Assembly (NCBI GenBank): GCA_965115835.1
Contig: OZ220471.1
Location: forward strand, 1,550,001-1,614,000
DNA length: 64,000 bases
DNA from: Foliamicus sp965115835
Lineage (GTDB): Bacteria; Pseudomonadota; Gammaproteobacteria; Steroidobacterales; Foliamicaceae
Direction: 5' to 3'
Part shown: piece after piece, positions 18,115 through 29,568 of the stretch
Numbering within the stretch: the first letter of the stretch is position 1
Layout of the letters: each line of letters begins with the position of its first letter
Program-made: the position numbers and the translations under genes
Notes under the pieces: model-generated
What the model was told of the DNA's origin: nothing
Database searches by the model: none
Seen by the model: the letters and a program-made list of their open reading frames with translations, nothing else

Positions 18115-18264
18115 CTACACCGTCTTGAGAAGGCCCAGATTCTCATCGAATCCCGGCGGGATCATTACAACGCAGTGCCCCCCCCCCCCCCCAGCAGCTT
18201 GGGATACCGCCCCTGGCCCGGATATGATCGTCACGCCAAGCGGAGCACCCGGCTTGCGCGGCAT
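18115..18264 (-). CDS. Hypothetical 49-residue ORF containing a poly-G tract
   Basis: ATG 18264 follows the stop of the small frameshifted gene by four bases. The frame reads MPRKPGAPLGVTIISG, then five glycines encoded by the G run, then HCVVMIPPGFDENLGLL before TAG. I recognise no family. The 15-base homopolymer in the middle means that a one-base length change would throw the frame. It could be a contingency locus, an assembly-affected gene or non-coding. No good ribosome-binding site is seen apart from coupling to the gene upstream. Confidence 0.3.
   Translation of the reverse strand: MPRKPGAPLGVTIISGPGAVSQAAGGGGGHCVVMIPPGFDENLGLLKTV
18178..18192. repeat. Poly-C tract (15 C on the plus strand)
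   Basis: Fifteen consecutive C, the longest homopolymer noticed in the window, inside the 49-residue ORF read on the minus strand. Tract length may vary between cells or be mis-assembled. Confidence 0.9.
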
Positions 18265-18268
18265 ATAT

Positions 18269-18569
18269 TCAGTCTTCGCCGGCGGCTTCGTCGTCGGGTT
18301 TGATGCTGCTGAAGTACTCGGTGTTGGCGACGGTGTTTCGCTTTTGTTCATCCGTGAGCTTCGGCCACCCTTTCGGCAGGTCCTCGTCCGGGATGATCTT
18401 GCCGTCCTTAGTACACGGGATAGCCGACCACGGGCGCCGTCCACTTCGTCGGCCCGTCGCCGTCCGGCTCCCGCCATTCCTTGGGCTTCTTCCGGGACTT
18501 GCGCTCCGGCTCGTCACGGTCGCCGGGCGAGGCGCTGGAAGGTGATTCTTCCTTTTTACTCTTGCTCAT
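18269..18569 (-). pseudogene. Small lysine-rich hypothetical gene with a one-base frameshift
   Basis: A strong ribosome-binding site AGGAGG (18576-18581) sits six bases before ATG 18569, so a real gene starts here. The first frame (MSKSKKEESPSSASPGD..., charged, ending VVGYPVY) stops at 18408. The next frame continues without a break as KDGKIIPDEDLPKGWPKL...SIKPDDEAAGED to 18269. The span of 301 bases is one more than a multiple of three. Removing the extra T near the TACTAAG junction would give a single protein of 99 residues. The cause could be mutation, sequencing error or a programmed shift. The family is not recognised; no membrane segment or cysteine motif is visible. Confidence 0.55.
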
Positions 18570-18713
18570 CGACTTCCTCCTGGATAGGTTGCATGAATCA
18601 TGGATGGTTGCAGGAATACTACAGGTTTGACCGCGCGCCGACCGTATCACAGGAGCGCGGCTTGTCAAACTGCGCGAGCCGCGGCGCGGCGGGAGCCAAC
18701 AGAGCGGCGCGGA

Positions 18714-20063
18714 TCAGCTCAGCAACCAATAGGCGATGGTCGAAATCAGCACGGCCCCCAGGAGATTGAGAACCAAGCCTTCGCGGGCCATCTGCGGAAC
18801 CGTCAGACGCCCGGCGCCGAACACCACGGCGTTGGGGCCGGTGGCCACCGGCAGCATGAAGGCGAAGCTGGCGCTGATTGCGGCCGGAACCATGATCGTT
18901 CGGGGCTCGATGCCGGCAGCAATGGCGGCGGCGGCCAGAACCGGCATCAGCAGCGAGGTGGTCGCGGTGTTGCTGGTAATTTCGGTAAGGAACGTGACGG
19001 CCAGACAAATAACCAGGATCAGCAGCCAGGGCGGCCAGCCGGCATAGGAGACCAGCGCCTCGCCGATGCTCGCACTCAAGCCGGCGCCGGCAAAGGCGCC
19101 GGCCAGACATATGCCGCCTGCGAACAGCAACAGGATGCCCCAAGGAATACTGCCGGCCGTTTTCCAGTCCAGCAGCTGCCCGCCGGACCCGTTCGGTACC
19201 AGACACATTGCCGCCACCGCCAGCAACGCCACGCTGCCGTCGTTGGCCTGGGGCAGGTCCAGCGCCCCCGACCATCCTCCGAACGGTTCGCGCCGGGTCA
19301 CCCACAGCAGCGCGGTAATCCCGAACACCACCAGCGTGCGCACCTCTTCCTTGCGCCATGCCCCGGTGGCCGGCAGGGAAACAGGCGCCCCGAGCTTCAG
19401 GCCGCGAGTCAGCCACAGGCCCGCCACCGGCAGCATCACCAGCACGATGGGCAAGGCCCATTGCATCCATTGCGTAAAGCCCACTTCAACCCCGGTGCTG
19501 TCCTGGTAGACCCGCAGGAAGATCAGGTTGGGCGGGGTGCCCACAGGCGTGCCGGTGCCGCCGACACTGGCGGCGTAGCACATGCCCAACAGCAGGGGCA
19601 AGGCCAGGCGCTTGTCCTCGCAGGCCTGGATAACCGCCAGGGCGATGGGAAGTAGCATCAGGGTGGTGGCAGTGTTGGAAATCCACATGCTCAGCAGGGC
19701 AGCGGCGGCCATGAAACCGAACACCAGCCGCCGGCCGCTGCCGGACCCGAAAAGATGGATCATGCCCAGTGCGATGCGCCGGTGCACACCGCTCTTCTCC
19801 ATGGCCGTGGACAGCATGAACCCCCCCATCAGCAACAGGATGAGCGGGTCGCCCACAGCGCGCGCCGCCTGGGCAGGCGGGATGGCGCCCACCAGCGGCA
19901 GAATCGCAATCGGGAGCAGCGCGGTCACGGGTATGGGCACGGCTTCGGTAATCCACCACACGGCGCACAACGTGGCCACGGCCACCGTCCAGGCCGCATC
20001 CGGCCCGGCGTCCCTCGCCAGCAGTCCCGCCGCCAGAGCCGCCAGCGGGCCGGCCACGCGCAT
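18714..20063 (-). CDS. SLC13/DASS-family anion (dicarboxylate) symporter
   Basis: Integral membrane transporter of the divalent anion:Na+ symporter family, likely for succinate-type dicarboxylates. 449 residues from ATG 20063, with about 11 hydrophobic segments. Both SNT motifs are present and near-symmetric: MWISNTATTLMLLP and TEITSNTATTSLLMP. GGTGTPVGTPPNLIF, typical of the family, lies after the first. It starts 19 bases after the nuoN stop on the same strand, so it probably rides on the complex I transcript. The link may be carbon supply to respiration; the substrate is inferred from family only. Confidence 0.9.
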   Translation of the reverse strand: MRVAGPLAALAAGLLARDAGPDAAWTVAVATLCAVWWITEAVPIPVTALLPIAILPLVGAIPPAQAARAVGDPLILLLMGGFMLSTAMEKSGVHRRIALGMIHLFGSGSGRRLVFGFMAAAALLSMWISNTATTLMLLPIALAVIQACEDKRLALPLLLGMCYAASVGGTGTPVGTPPNLIFLRVYQDSTGVEVGFTQWMQWALPIVLVMLPVAGLWLTRGLKLGAPVSLPATGAWRKEEVRTLVVFGITALLWVTRREPFGGWSGALDLPQANDGSVALLAVAAMCLVPNGSGGQLLDWKTAGSIPWGILLLFAGGICLAGAFAGAGLSASIGEALVSYAGWPPWLLILVICLAVTFLTEITSNTATTSLLMPVLAAAAIAAGIEPRTIMVPAAISASFAFMLPVATGPNAVVFGAGRLTVPQMAREGLVLNLLGAVLISTIAYWLLS

Positions 20064-20082
20064 GACGGACTTCAGCAAACCC

Positions 20083-21489
20083 TCAGGCTCCCGGGAAGGC
20101 GCTCCGGCACAGTTCAAGGAAATAATCGGGCCACAGGCCCAGGACCACCAGCGCCAGACCATTGGCGCCCAGCAGCATGCTTGCGGCCCAGCCCGGCGCC
20201 ACCCGACCTTCTTCCCCGGGCGCTTCCATGAACATCAATCGGACGATGCGAAGATAGTAGTAGGCCGCAACCACCGCAAACAGCACCGCCACCACGGCCA
20301 GAACGATCATCCCCTGCTCCACCAGCGCCATCAGGATCTGCCACTTGGCCAGAAAGCCGGCCAGAGGCGGCACGCCGATCATGCTGAGCATGATCAGCAG
20401 CATGACCAGCGCGATTCCCGGGTTCCGGCGGTACAGTCCGCGCAAGCTGTCCAGGGACGGGTTCTGCCGCTCAAGCGTGATGACCACGCCAAAAGCGCCA
20501 GCCGCCATGAGGACGTATACGAGAGTGTAGAAAAGCGCGGCGCTCAGGCCCTCGCCGCCTCCGGCGGCCACTCCGAGCAGCAGGAACCCGACATGCGCGA
20601 CCGCCGCCCAGGCAAACAGGCGCGCGGCTTGCGTCTGGGTCATGGCAGCGATGGCGCCCAGGGCCAGCGAGGCCACGGCCATCACGGTCAGCGGCACGTT
20701 CCATTGCTCCTGCGCAGTCGGGACGCCGTCGACCAAAAGCCGCACGATCAATGCGAAATAGGCCAGCTTCGGCGCCGTGGCCAGCACCACCGCCACGCCC
20801 AGCGGAGGGCCGTCGTAGGCGTCGGGGACCCATTGGTGAAACGGCACGGCGCCCAGCTTGAAGGCCACGCCGGCAAGCACCAGCGCGGTCGCCACATGGG
20901 CGCCTGCGCCGACCTGACCTTGCGCAGCCACCTCGCTCAGAAGCAGCGAGCCGGACAGCCCGTAGAGCAGCGAGATGCCATACAGCATCGCTCCCGAACC
21001 CACTCCTCCCAGAACGAAGTACTTCATCGCGGCTTCCGCCGCACGCACTGAGTGGCGCTGCAACGCCACCAGCGTATACAGCGCCAGCGCCAGCAGTTCC
21101 AGGCCCAGATAAAGCGTCAGCAGACTGCCCGCCGAAGCGGTCACGAACACGCCAAGCAGCGCGAACAGCCCCAGAAGGTAGTACTCGCTGCGCAGCGCGC
21201 CCGCAGCCTGCAGGTCGCGAGGCGCATATACGAAGGTCAGGCCGGTCAGGACCACGCCGGCAAGCTTCAGCAGCCGGGCCAGCTCGTCCATCACGAACGC
21301 CCCCCCGAATGCGTCGCCGTTGGGCGCGGTCACACCGGCCCAGCCCACAAGCGCCAGACCGGCCAGGCAGACAGCACGCACCAGCGCTTGCCGGCGGCTG
21401 CCCATGGCCAGATCCGCCAGCAGCGTCAGCGGCAGGAGCACCGCAAGCGCCAGTTCGGCCGAAAGCGGCGCCCAGTCTGCCGGAATCAT
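20083..21489 (-). CDS. nuoN: NADH-quinone oxidoreductase subunit N
   Basis: Antiporter-like proton-pumping subunit of complex I, in the membrane arm. 468 residues and about 14 transmembrane helices. Conserved charged helix positions are in LGLELLALALYTLVAL and FKLGAVPFHQWVPDAYDGPP. ATG 21489 overlaps the nuoM stop (TGATG), so the longer open frame upstream is not used. Last gene of the complete nuo operon. Confidence 0.96.
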   Translation of the reverse strand: MIPADWAPLSAELALAVLLPLTLLADLAMGSRRQALVRAVCLAGLALVGWAGVTAPNGDAFGGAFVMDELARLLKLAGVVLTGLTFVYAPRDLQAAGALRSEYYLLGLFALLGVFVTASAGSLLTLYLGLELLALALYTLVALQRHSVRAAEAAMKYFVLGGVGSGAMLYGISLLYGLSGSLLLSEVAAQGQVGAGAHVATALVLAGVAFKLGAVPFHQWVPDAYDGPPLGVAVVLATAPKLAYFALIVRLLVDGVPTAQEQWNVPLTVMAVASLALGAIAAMTQTQAARLFAWAAVAHVGFLLLGVAAGGGEGLSAALFYTLVYVLMAAGAFGVVITLERQNPSLDSLRGLYRRNPGIALVMLLIMLSMIGVPPLAGFLAKWQILMALVEQGMIVLAVVAVLFAVVAAYYYLRIVRLMFMEAPGEEGRVAPGWAASMLLGANGLALVVLGLWPDYFLELCRSAFPGA

Positions 21490-23003
21490 CACCACTGCCC
21501 CCCCTTTCCGGCCATGACCTGCCGCGCCAGAGCATCCAGGGACGGCTCCATCAACTCGACCAGCGGATCGGGATACACGCCCAGCACCACCACGAACAGC
21601 GCGATCCCCCACAGCGCAATCGACTCCCGGATATCCAGATCCTCAAGCGCCGCCACCCTTTCGCTGGCCACCTCGCCGAACACCACGCGCTTGACCATGT
21701 ACAGGCTGTAAGCCGCCCCGAGCACCAGTATCGTCCCTGCTCCCAGCGCCACCAGGGGCTCGACGCGGAAGGCGGCGAGGATCACCAGGAACTCCCCCAC
21801 GAATCCGGAAGTGCCGGGCAGCCCCGCGTTGGCCAACGCAAACAGCACCAGCAGAACGGCAAAAACCGGCATGGTGTTGGCGACGCCGCCGAAATCGCTG
21901 ATACGGCGTGTATGCGCGCGGTCGTACAGCACGCCAACACACAGGAAAAGGGCCGCCGAGACAAAACCGTGCGAAACCATCTGGACCATGCCGCCGCTCA
22001 TGCCCAGGACCAGCAGGGCGTCGTCTCCGCCGCTGCCTGCATGGGCCAGGGGAATGAACATCCCCAGACTCACGAAACCCATGTGGGCCACGGAAGAGTA
22101 CGCAATCAACCTCTTGAGATCACGCTGGGCCAGGGCGACGACAGCGATATAGACGATTGCCACAAGCGACAGCCCCACCACCAGGGGGGCGAACTGCGCC
22201 GCCGCGTCCGGGGTTACCGGCAGGCTGAAGCGCAGCATCCCGAAACCGCCCATCTTCAGCAGGATCGCCGCCAGTATGACCGACCCGCCGGTGGGCGCCT
22301 CCACATGCGCATCGGGCAGCCAGGTATGCACCGGCCACATCGGCGCCTTTACCGCAAACGCAGCCAGAAACGCGAAGAACAGCCATTGCTGCTCCAACAG
22401 GGCAAGCGGCTGGCGATGCAGGTCGGGAATGGCGTAACTGCCCGATTTCAGGTACAGGTATATCAGGGCGACCAGCATGAAAACCGAACCGAGGAAGGTG
22501 AACAGGAAAAACTTGACGGTTGCGTACAGGCGGCGCTCGCCACCCCATATGCCGATGATCAGGAACATGGGCGCCAGCATGAATTCCCAGAAAACATAGA
22601 ACAGCAAGCTGTCCAGCGCACAGAAGACGCCCAGCATCAGCCCCTGCTGAACCAGCAGCGCCCCGTAATACAGGCCGGTGCGCCGGTCGATCGCGCGCCA
22701 GCCTGCCGCCACGGCGGCGGGCGTAAGCAGCAAGGTCAGCAGGATCAACGCCAGCGCGATTCCGTCCACGCCAAGGTAGTACTCGACATTGAAGCGCTCT
22801 ACCCAACCGTGCCGCTCGACAAACTGATACCCCCCGCCGGGCTCGAAGGCGCGCCAGAGCATCACCCCCGGAATCCACTCGAGCACGGAGACGATCAGGC
22901 AGGCCCATCGCGCCTGGGCTGCGCTGCGGGCCAGTGCGGCGATCAACAGGCCGGCCAGCACCGGCAGCCAGACGACAAGACTCAGCAGGCCGATGTCGGG
23001 CAT
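21489..23003 (-). CDS. nuoM: NADH-quinone oxidoreductase subunit M
   Basis: Antiporter-like proton-channel subunit of complex I. 504 residues. The essential Glu helix is FWEFMLAPMFLIIGIWGG, and the Lys helix and broken-helix region is FAVKAPMWPVHTWLPDAH. KRLIAYSSVAHMGF is the third family block. It starts directly after nuoL, with no gap, and overlaps nuoN. Confidence 0.97.
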   Translation of the reverse strand: MPDIGLLSLVVWLPVLAGLLIAALARSAAQARWACLIVSVLEWIPGVMLWRAFEPGGGYQFVERHGWVERFNVEYYLGVDGIALALILLTLLLTPAAVAAGWRAIDRRTGLYYGALLVQQGLMLGVFCALDSLLFYVFWEFMLAPMFLIIGIWGGERRLYATVKFFLFTFLGSVFMLVALIYLYLKSGSYAIPDLHRQPLALLEQQWLFFAFLAAFAVKAPMWPVHTWLPDAHVEAPTGGSVILAAILLKMGGFGMLRFSLPVTPDAAAQFAPLVVGLSLVAIVYIAVVALAQRDLKRLIAYSSVAHMGFVSLGMFIPLAHAGSGGDDALLVLGMSGGMVQMVSHGFVSAALFLCVGVLYDRAHTRRISDFGGVANTMPVFAVLLVLFALANAGLPGTSGFVGEFLVILAAFRVEPLVALGAGTILVLGAAYSLYMVKRVVFGEVASERVAALEDLDIRESIALWGIALFVVVLGVYPDPLVELMEPSLDALARQVMAGKGGQW

Positions 23004-24934
<1,931 letters not shown>

Positions 24935-24938
<4 letters not shown>

Positions 24939-25240
24939 CCCTTGAGCAACCGGAACTCGTCCACGTTGACACTCACCCGGTTGCGGAACAGCACTACCAG
25001 AATCGCCAGGCCAACCGCCGCCTCGGCCGCAGCCACGGTAAGGATGAAGAACACGAATACCTGGCCGGTCAGGTCACCGAGGAAATAGGCGAAGGCCACG
25101 AAATTGAAATTCACTGCCAGCAGCAGCAGCTCCACACACATCAACAGCAGGATCACGCTGCGACGGTTGATGAAGATTCCGCACGCCGCAATGGCGAAAA
25201 GCACCGCGCTCAAGGTCAGCAAATGCGGCAGGCCAATCAT
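24935..25240 (-). CDS. nuoK: NADH-quinone oxidoreductase subunit K
   Basis: Three-helix membrane subunit of complex I, 101 residues from ATG 25240. The conserved glutamate of helix 2 is in MCVELLLLAVN, and the second conserved acid follows in VAAAEAAVGLAILV. Overlaps nuoJ upstream and nuoL downstream. Confidence 0.96.
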
Positions 25241-25860
25241 GGGTCGCGCTCGGCTTGCATTTTCACCAGCCGGACCCGGTCCTTCGGGCGCGTGGCAACC
25301 TGCTCGGAAACCTGCTGGGTCCGCAAAAGACCGCGGCGGCGGCGCAAGGTCAGCGTAATCGCAGCGACAATGGCCAGCAGCAGGATATAGCCGGCTATTT
25401 CGAAGGCGTACAGGTGCTCGGTGTACAACAGCGTCCCCAGCGCCCGGGTGTTGCCTTCCGAAAAAGACGCCGCCCCGGGGCGCGCGAGCAATTCCACTTC
25501 CGCCCCGCGCAGCCACCACACCGAGGAAAGCTGCGCGGCCAGCAACAGACCCACCAGCACACCGAACGGCGCGTAGCGCGTCAGCCCTTCGCGCATGCGC
25601 TCGACATTGATATCCAGCATCATCACCACGAAGAGCAACAGCACCATGACCGCGCCCACATAGACCAGCACCAGCGCCACGGCCAGGAATTCCGCGTGGA
25701 GCAGCAGCCAGATGGCAGCCGAGATCACGAAGCACAGCACCAGGAACAGCACCGAATGGACCGGATTGCGCGCCAGGATGACCCCCAGGGCCGAGGCGAT
25801 CAGCATGCCCGACCAGCCGGCGAACAGGAGCAAGGGAAAAATGTCGACAAGCTGCTGCAT
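25237..25860 (-). CDS. nuoJ: NADH-quinone oxidoreductase subunit J
   Basis: Membrane subunit of complex I next to the quinone-coupling region. 207 residues with five hydrophobic helices. LVYVGAVMVLLLFVVMML is the conserved third helix containing the pi-bulge. The C-terminal 35 residues are charged and cytoplasmic. Starts 11 bases after nuoI; overlaps nuoK by four bases. Confidence 0.96.
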   Translation of the reverse strand: MQQLVDIFPLLLFAGWSGMLIASALGVILARNPVHSVLFLVLCFVISAAIWLLLHAEFLAVALVLVYVGAVMVLLLFVVMMLDINVERMREGLTRYAPFGVLVGLLLAAQLSSVWWLRGAEVELLARPGAASFSEGNTRALGTLLYTEHLYAFEIAGYILLLAIVAAITLTLRRRRGLLRTQQVSEQVATRPKDRVRLVKMQAERDP

Positions 25861-25871
25861 GCCCCGGCCGC

Positions 25872-26405
25872 TCAGCGATACGGCGCGTCGGCGCCACGAT
25901 CGGCAGCAATCTGCTCCTCGTAACGATCGCCAATTTCCAGCAGCCGCTCCTTGGTCAGGATATTCTCGCCGCGGCGCTCCATGTGATACTCATGAATCCG
26001 GGTCTCCACGACGGCGTCCACCGGACAGGCTTCCTCGCAGAAACCGCAATACACGCACTTGAAAAGATCGATGTCGTAGCGGCTGGCCCGGCGCGTGCCG
26101 TCCTCGCGCAGCTCGGATTCGATGGTGATGGCCAGCGCCGGGCACACCGCCTCGCAGAGCTTGCACGCAATGCATCGCTCCTCGCCATTGGCGTAGCGAC
26201 GCAGGGCGTGCAACCCCCTGAAACGCGGCGACTGCGGGGCTTTCTCCTCGGGATAAGAAAGCGTGATCTTCGGCCGGAAGAAATTGCGCAGGGTGACCCG
26301 CAGTCCTCCGAGCAACTCCGCGAGCAGGAACGTGCGCAACACCGCGCGCAAGCGATCCCCCGCACCGGGGCGAGCCAAACGCCCGCTTGCCGGTGAATCC
26401 TTCAT
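25872..26405 (-). CDS. nuoI: NADH-quinone oxidoreductase subunit I
   Basis: Peripheral-arm ferredoxin-type subunit carrying clusters N6a and N6b. 177 residues from ATG 26405, which overlaps the nuoH stop (ATGA). The two [4Fe-4S] motifs are CIACKLCEAVCP and CVYCGFCEEACP. An amphipathic N-terminus with LLGGLRVTLRNFF anchors it to the membrane arm, and RYDIDLFKCVYC is strongly conserved. Longer upstream frame codons overlap nuoH and are unlikely to be used. Confidence 0.97.
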   Translation of the reverse strand: MKDSPASGRLARPGAGDRLRAVLRTFLLAELLGGLRVTLRNFFRPKITLSYPEEKAPQSPRFRGLHALRRYANGEERCIACKLCEAVCPALAITIESELREDGTRRASRYDIDLFKCVYCGFCEEACPVDAVVETRIHEYHMERRGENILTKERLLEIGDRYEEQIAADRGADAPYR

Positions 26406-27460
26406 GCGAACGGACCGATTTCGAGCACGACCAACACCCCCTCCACTCCGATCCACATGATCGTTACGGGAATAAACACTTTCCAGCCCAGACGCATGAT
26501 CTGGTCATAGCGATAACGCGGAAAGGTGGCGCGCAGCCACAGGAAGACGAACAGGAAGAAGAACGTCTTGGCCGCAAGCCAGAAAAGGCTCGGCGCTGCA
26601 AGGAACCCCACCACGGGCCAGTCGGGATCGACGAGACCGCTGAAGGGCGAATCCCAGCCGCCCAGAAAGAGCACCGCCGTGAGCGTGGCGATCAGGATCA
26701 TGTTGGCGTATTCCGCCAGAAAGAACATGGCAAAGGCAGCGCCGCTGTACTCGACGTGAAATCCCGCCACGATCTCGGACTCGCCTTCGGCCACATCGAA
26801 AGGCGCACGGTTGGTTTCGGCCACGCCCGAAATGAAATACACGAGAAACAACGGCGCCAGAGGCCAGATGAACCAGTGGCCTTCGGCCTGCCGTTCGACG
26901 ATTTCTCCCAGGTTCAGGCTGCCGGACGCCATCAGAACGCCTACCAGGGCAAATCCCATGGCGATCTCGTAGGCTACCATCTGCGCCGCGGAGCGCATGG
27001 CACCCAGCAGGGCGTAGCGGGAATTGCTGGCCCAGCCCGCCAGAATGATGCCGTAGATGCCCAGCGAGGTCATGGACAGCAGATACAGCAGCCCGGCGTC
27101 CAGATCGGCAATCGCAAAACCGGGAAATAGGGGAACCACCGCCCAGGCGGCGAGAGCCGGAACCAGGGCCAGCACCGGTGCGGTCAGAAACAGCCAGCGA
27201 TTGGCCCGACCAGGAATCACGATTTCCTTCACCAGCAGCTTCAGGACATCCGCGAAGGGCTGGAGCAAGCCCCGGAACCCGACGCGGTTCGGTCCCTGCC
27301 GGAGCTGCATGAAGCCGATCACCTTGCGTTCCAGCCAGGTGGCGTAGGCAACGCACAGAATCACCACCACCGTCAGGGCGAGAATCGCCATGAGGCTGAC
27401 CACCGCCCCGGCGGCCTCGGGGGGCAGAAAATCCAGCCACTGGCCCGGGATCTGCGTCAT
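26402..27460 (-). CDS. nuoH: NADH-quinone oxidoreductase subunit H
   Basis: Membrane subunit forming much of the quinone-binding chamber. 352 residues and about eight helices. Hallmarks are WLERKVIGFMQLRQGPNRVG, LLQPFADVLKLLVKE and SGVAETNRAPFDVAEGESE with its cluster of acidic residues. ATG 27460 overlaps the nuoG stop. Confidence 0.97.
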   Translation of the reverse strand: MTQIPGQWLDFLPPEAAGAVVSLMAILALTVVVILCVAYATWLERKVIGFMQLRQGPNRVGFRGLLQPFADVLKLLVKEIVIPGRANRWLFLTAPVLALVPALAAWAVVPLFPGFAIADLDAGLLYLLSMTSLGIYGIILAGWASNSRYALLGAMRSAAQMVAYEIAMGFALVGVLMASGSLNLGEIVERQAEGHWFIWPLAPLFLVYFISGVAETNRAPFDVAEGESEIVAGFHVEYSGAAFAMFFLAEYANMILIATLTAVLFLGGWDSPFSGLVDPDWPVVGFLAAPSLFWLAAKTFFFLFVFLWLRATFPRYRYDQIMRLGWKVFIPVTIMWIGVEGVLVVLEIGPFA

Positions 27461-29568
27461 GTTCCGGCTCGCGATGCGCGCGCCTCGCGGCGGGCGGCGG
27501 CAACCTGCTGCAAGGGAAGGGAGCGGCGCACCAGACCGTCCACCGAGTACATCGGCAGCTCCAGTCCGTCGAAATTCCCTTCGGGCGGCATCCGCGAATC
27601 GAGCGCGAAGCTCCCGCCATCGGATGCGCCGCCGACTTGCGATGGCGCATCCGCCTTCTCCCGCAGTTCCGCCAGCACTTCCTCCGCTTGCGCGTAACCG
27701 AATCCGGCAAGTTGCAGCCGGTCGGCCAGCGCTCTCAACACCTTCCATGCGGGGCGGGCTATCCCCGGGGGAGACGCCGCAGCCGCAAAGCTCTGCCAGT
27801 CCCGCTGCCCGTTCACGAAGGTTCCGGAAGTTTCCAGGAAGGTCGCCGTGGGCAGGATGACATGCGCGTGGCGCAGCAGCCAGGGAGAAGTCCAGGGATT
27901 CAGGGCCACAACGAATTCCGTCCCGGCGAGCAGGCCTTCGGATTCCTGCGCGCAATCGAATTCCGGCTCCACGCCCATGAGAACCATGCCGCGCGGCGCA
28001 CAGCGGCGCATCAGCCCCGCGTCGAATCCGGACCGCGGTTGCCCGGTGTCCGGATCGCGGCCAAACGGCAACACCCCGGCCAGGCTCAGACCGGCGGCGT
28101 TGCCGCCTTCCGTCACCCGGCCTCGTACGGCGCGCTCGGGCAGATTCGCGGCGATATCCAGCAGCTCGGAGCCGCCGGGATGGCGCAGCGCCAGACCACC
28201 GAACCAGATCGCGCAACGCTGCCCGTGCAAGGTTCCGGCAGCACTGCGGGCCAGGACCCTGCTCCAGTCCCCGGGAGGCGCGACAAGCGCCTGTTCGACC
28301 GGATGCAGATACGGCCTTTCAGTCAGGTCGATATGGCTGACCCGCGTGCCGGACAGCGCCGCCTTGCGAACGCGATGGGCCAGGATCGGCGCTTCGCTGC
28401 GCAGGTCGCAGCCCACCAGCAGCAGGGAGTCCAGGGATTCCACATCGGCGAAACCGATCCCCAGCCAGGGCACGCGCGGCTCGTTCTCCTGGCCGCGAAA
28501 ATCACGCCTTCTCAACCGGTAGTCGATACTGGAGGATCCCAGCGCGTGCATCAGCTTCCTGAGCAGGTACCCTTCCTCGCAGGTCGCCGACGGCGAAACC
28601 AGGGCGCCCAGCGCCGGGGCGCCCAATTCCTTCGCTTGCTCCTCCAGCGGTTCCGACAAACCTGCCGCGGCGGCATCCAGCGCTTCCTCCCAACCGGTTT
28701 CGACCAGCGTCCCGCCCCGCCGGACCAGCGGTTTCCGAAACCTCTCCTCCACATACAAGCCTTCGCAACTGAAACGGTCCCGGTCGGAGATCCAGGTCTC
28801 GTTGACTGCCTCGTTGTCGCGCGGCACGATGCGTTTCACCCGTCCCCCAAGGACATGCGCATACAACGCCGAGCCCACGCAGTCATGCGGCGCTATCGTC
28901 GGGTGGGCAGTCATCTCCCAGGCGCGGGCCGTAAAGCGGTAGGGCTTGTTGTTCAGCGCCCCCACGGGACACAAGTCGATGATGTTGCCCGACAGCTCGT
29001 GCTCAAGCGATCGCTTGACCCAGGTGGTGATTTCCATATGCTCGCTGCGGCCCGTGGCGCCCAGTTCCTGAACGCCCGCGATTTCCTCGCCGAAGCGGAT
29101 GCAGCGCGTGCAGTGAATACAGCGGGTCATGTCGGTGGACACCAGCGGCCCCAGGTCGGGGTCCGCAACCGCGCGCTTGGCCTCGGAGAACCGCGACACA
29201 TCGCGGCCGAACCCCATCGCCAGATCCTGCAGCTCGCACTCGCCGCCCTGGTCGCACACCGGGCAATCCAGGGGATGATTGATCAGCAGGAACTCCATGG
29301 TGGCGCCTTGCGCCGAGATCGCACGCTGCGAACGGGTCTGCACCTGCATGCCGTCCGCCACGGGAGTGGCGCAGGCCGGCAGGGGCTTGGGAGCGCCTTC
29401 GACATCCACCAGACACATCCGGCAGTTGGCCGCCACGCTCAACTTGGGGTGATAGCAAAAGCGGGGAATGTAGATGCCCGCCCGATCGGTGGCCGCAATC
29501 AGCATTTCGCCGGCCGGTCCTTCCAGTTCTCGACCGTCCACCGCAAAGCGTACTGTGTGGTCAGGCAT
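27457..29568 (-). CDS. nuoG: NADH-quinone oxidoreductase subunit G
   Basis: Largest peripheral subunit, with an N-terminal ferredoxin-like domain and a molybdopterin-oxidoreductase-like C-terminal fold without cofactor. 703 residues from ATG 29568; ATG 29580 would add four. [2Fe-2S] ligands are in IPRFCYH and CRMC, the His-coordinated cluster in HPLDCPVCDQGGECELQD, and the [4Fe-4S] set in CIHCTRCIRF. The C-terminal half, after about residue 220, is the degenerate Mo-type domain with ILPTATFLETSGTFVNGQ. Overlaps nuoF and nuoH. Confidence 0.96.
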   Translation of the reverse strand: MPDHTVRFAVDGRELEGPAGEMLIAATDRAGIYIPRFCYHPKLSVAANCRMCLVDVEGAPKPLPACATPVADGMQVQTRSQRAISAQGATMEFLLINHPLDCPVCDQGGECELQDLAMGFGRDVSRFSEAKRAVADPDLGPLVSTDMTRCIHCTRCIRFGEEIAGVQELGATGRSEHMEITTWVKRSLEHELSGNIIDLCPVGALNNKPYRFTARAWEMTAHPTIAPHDCVGSALYAHVLGGRVKRIVPRDNEAVNETWISDRDRFSCEGLYVEERFRKPLVRRGGTLVETGWEEALDAAAAGLSEPLEEQAKELGAPALGALVSPSATCEEGYLLRKLMHALGSSSIDYRLRRRDFRGQENEPRVPWLGIGFADVESLDSLLLVGCDLRSEAPILAHRVRKAALSGTRVSHIDLTERPYLHPVEQALVAPPGDWSRVLARSAAGTLHGQRCAIWFGGLALRHPGGSELLDIAANLPERAVRGRVTEGGNAAGLSLAGVLPFGRDPDTGQPRSGFDAGLMRRCAPRGMVLMGVEPEFDCAQESEGLLAGTEFVVALNPWTSPWLLRHAHVILPTATFLETSGTFVNGQRDWQSFAAAASPPGIARPAWKVLRALADRLQLAGFGYAQAEEVLAELREKADAPSQVGGASDGGSFALDSRMPPEGNFDGLELPMYSVDGLVRRSLPLQQVAAARREARASRAGT

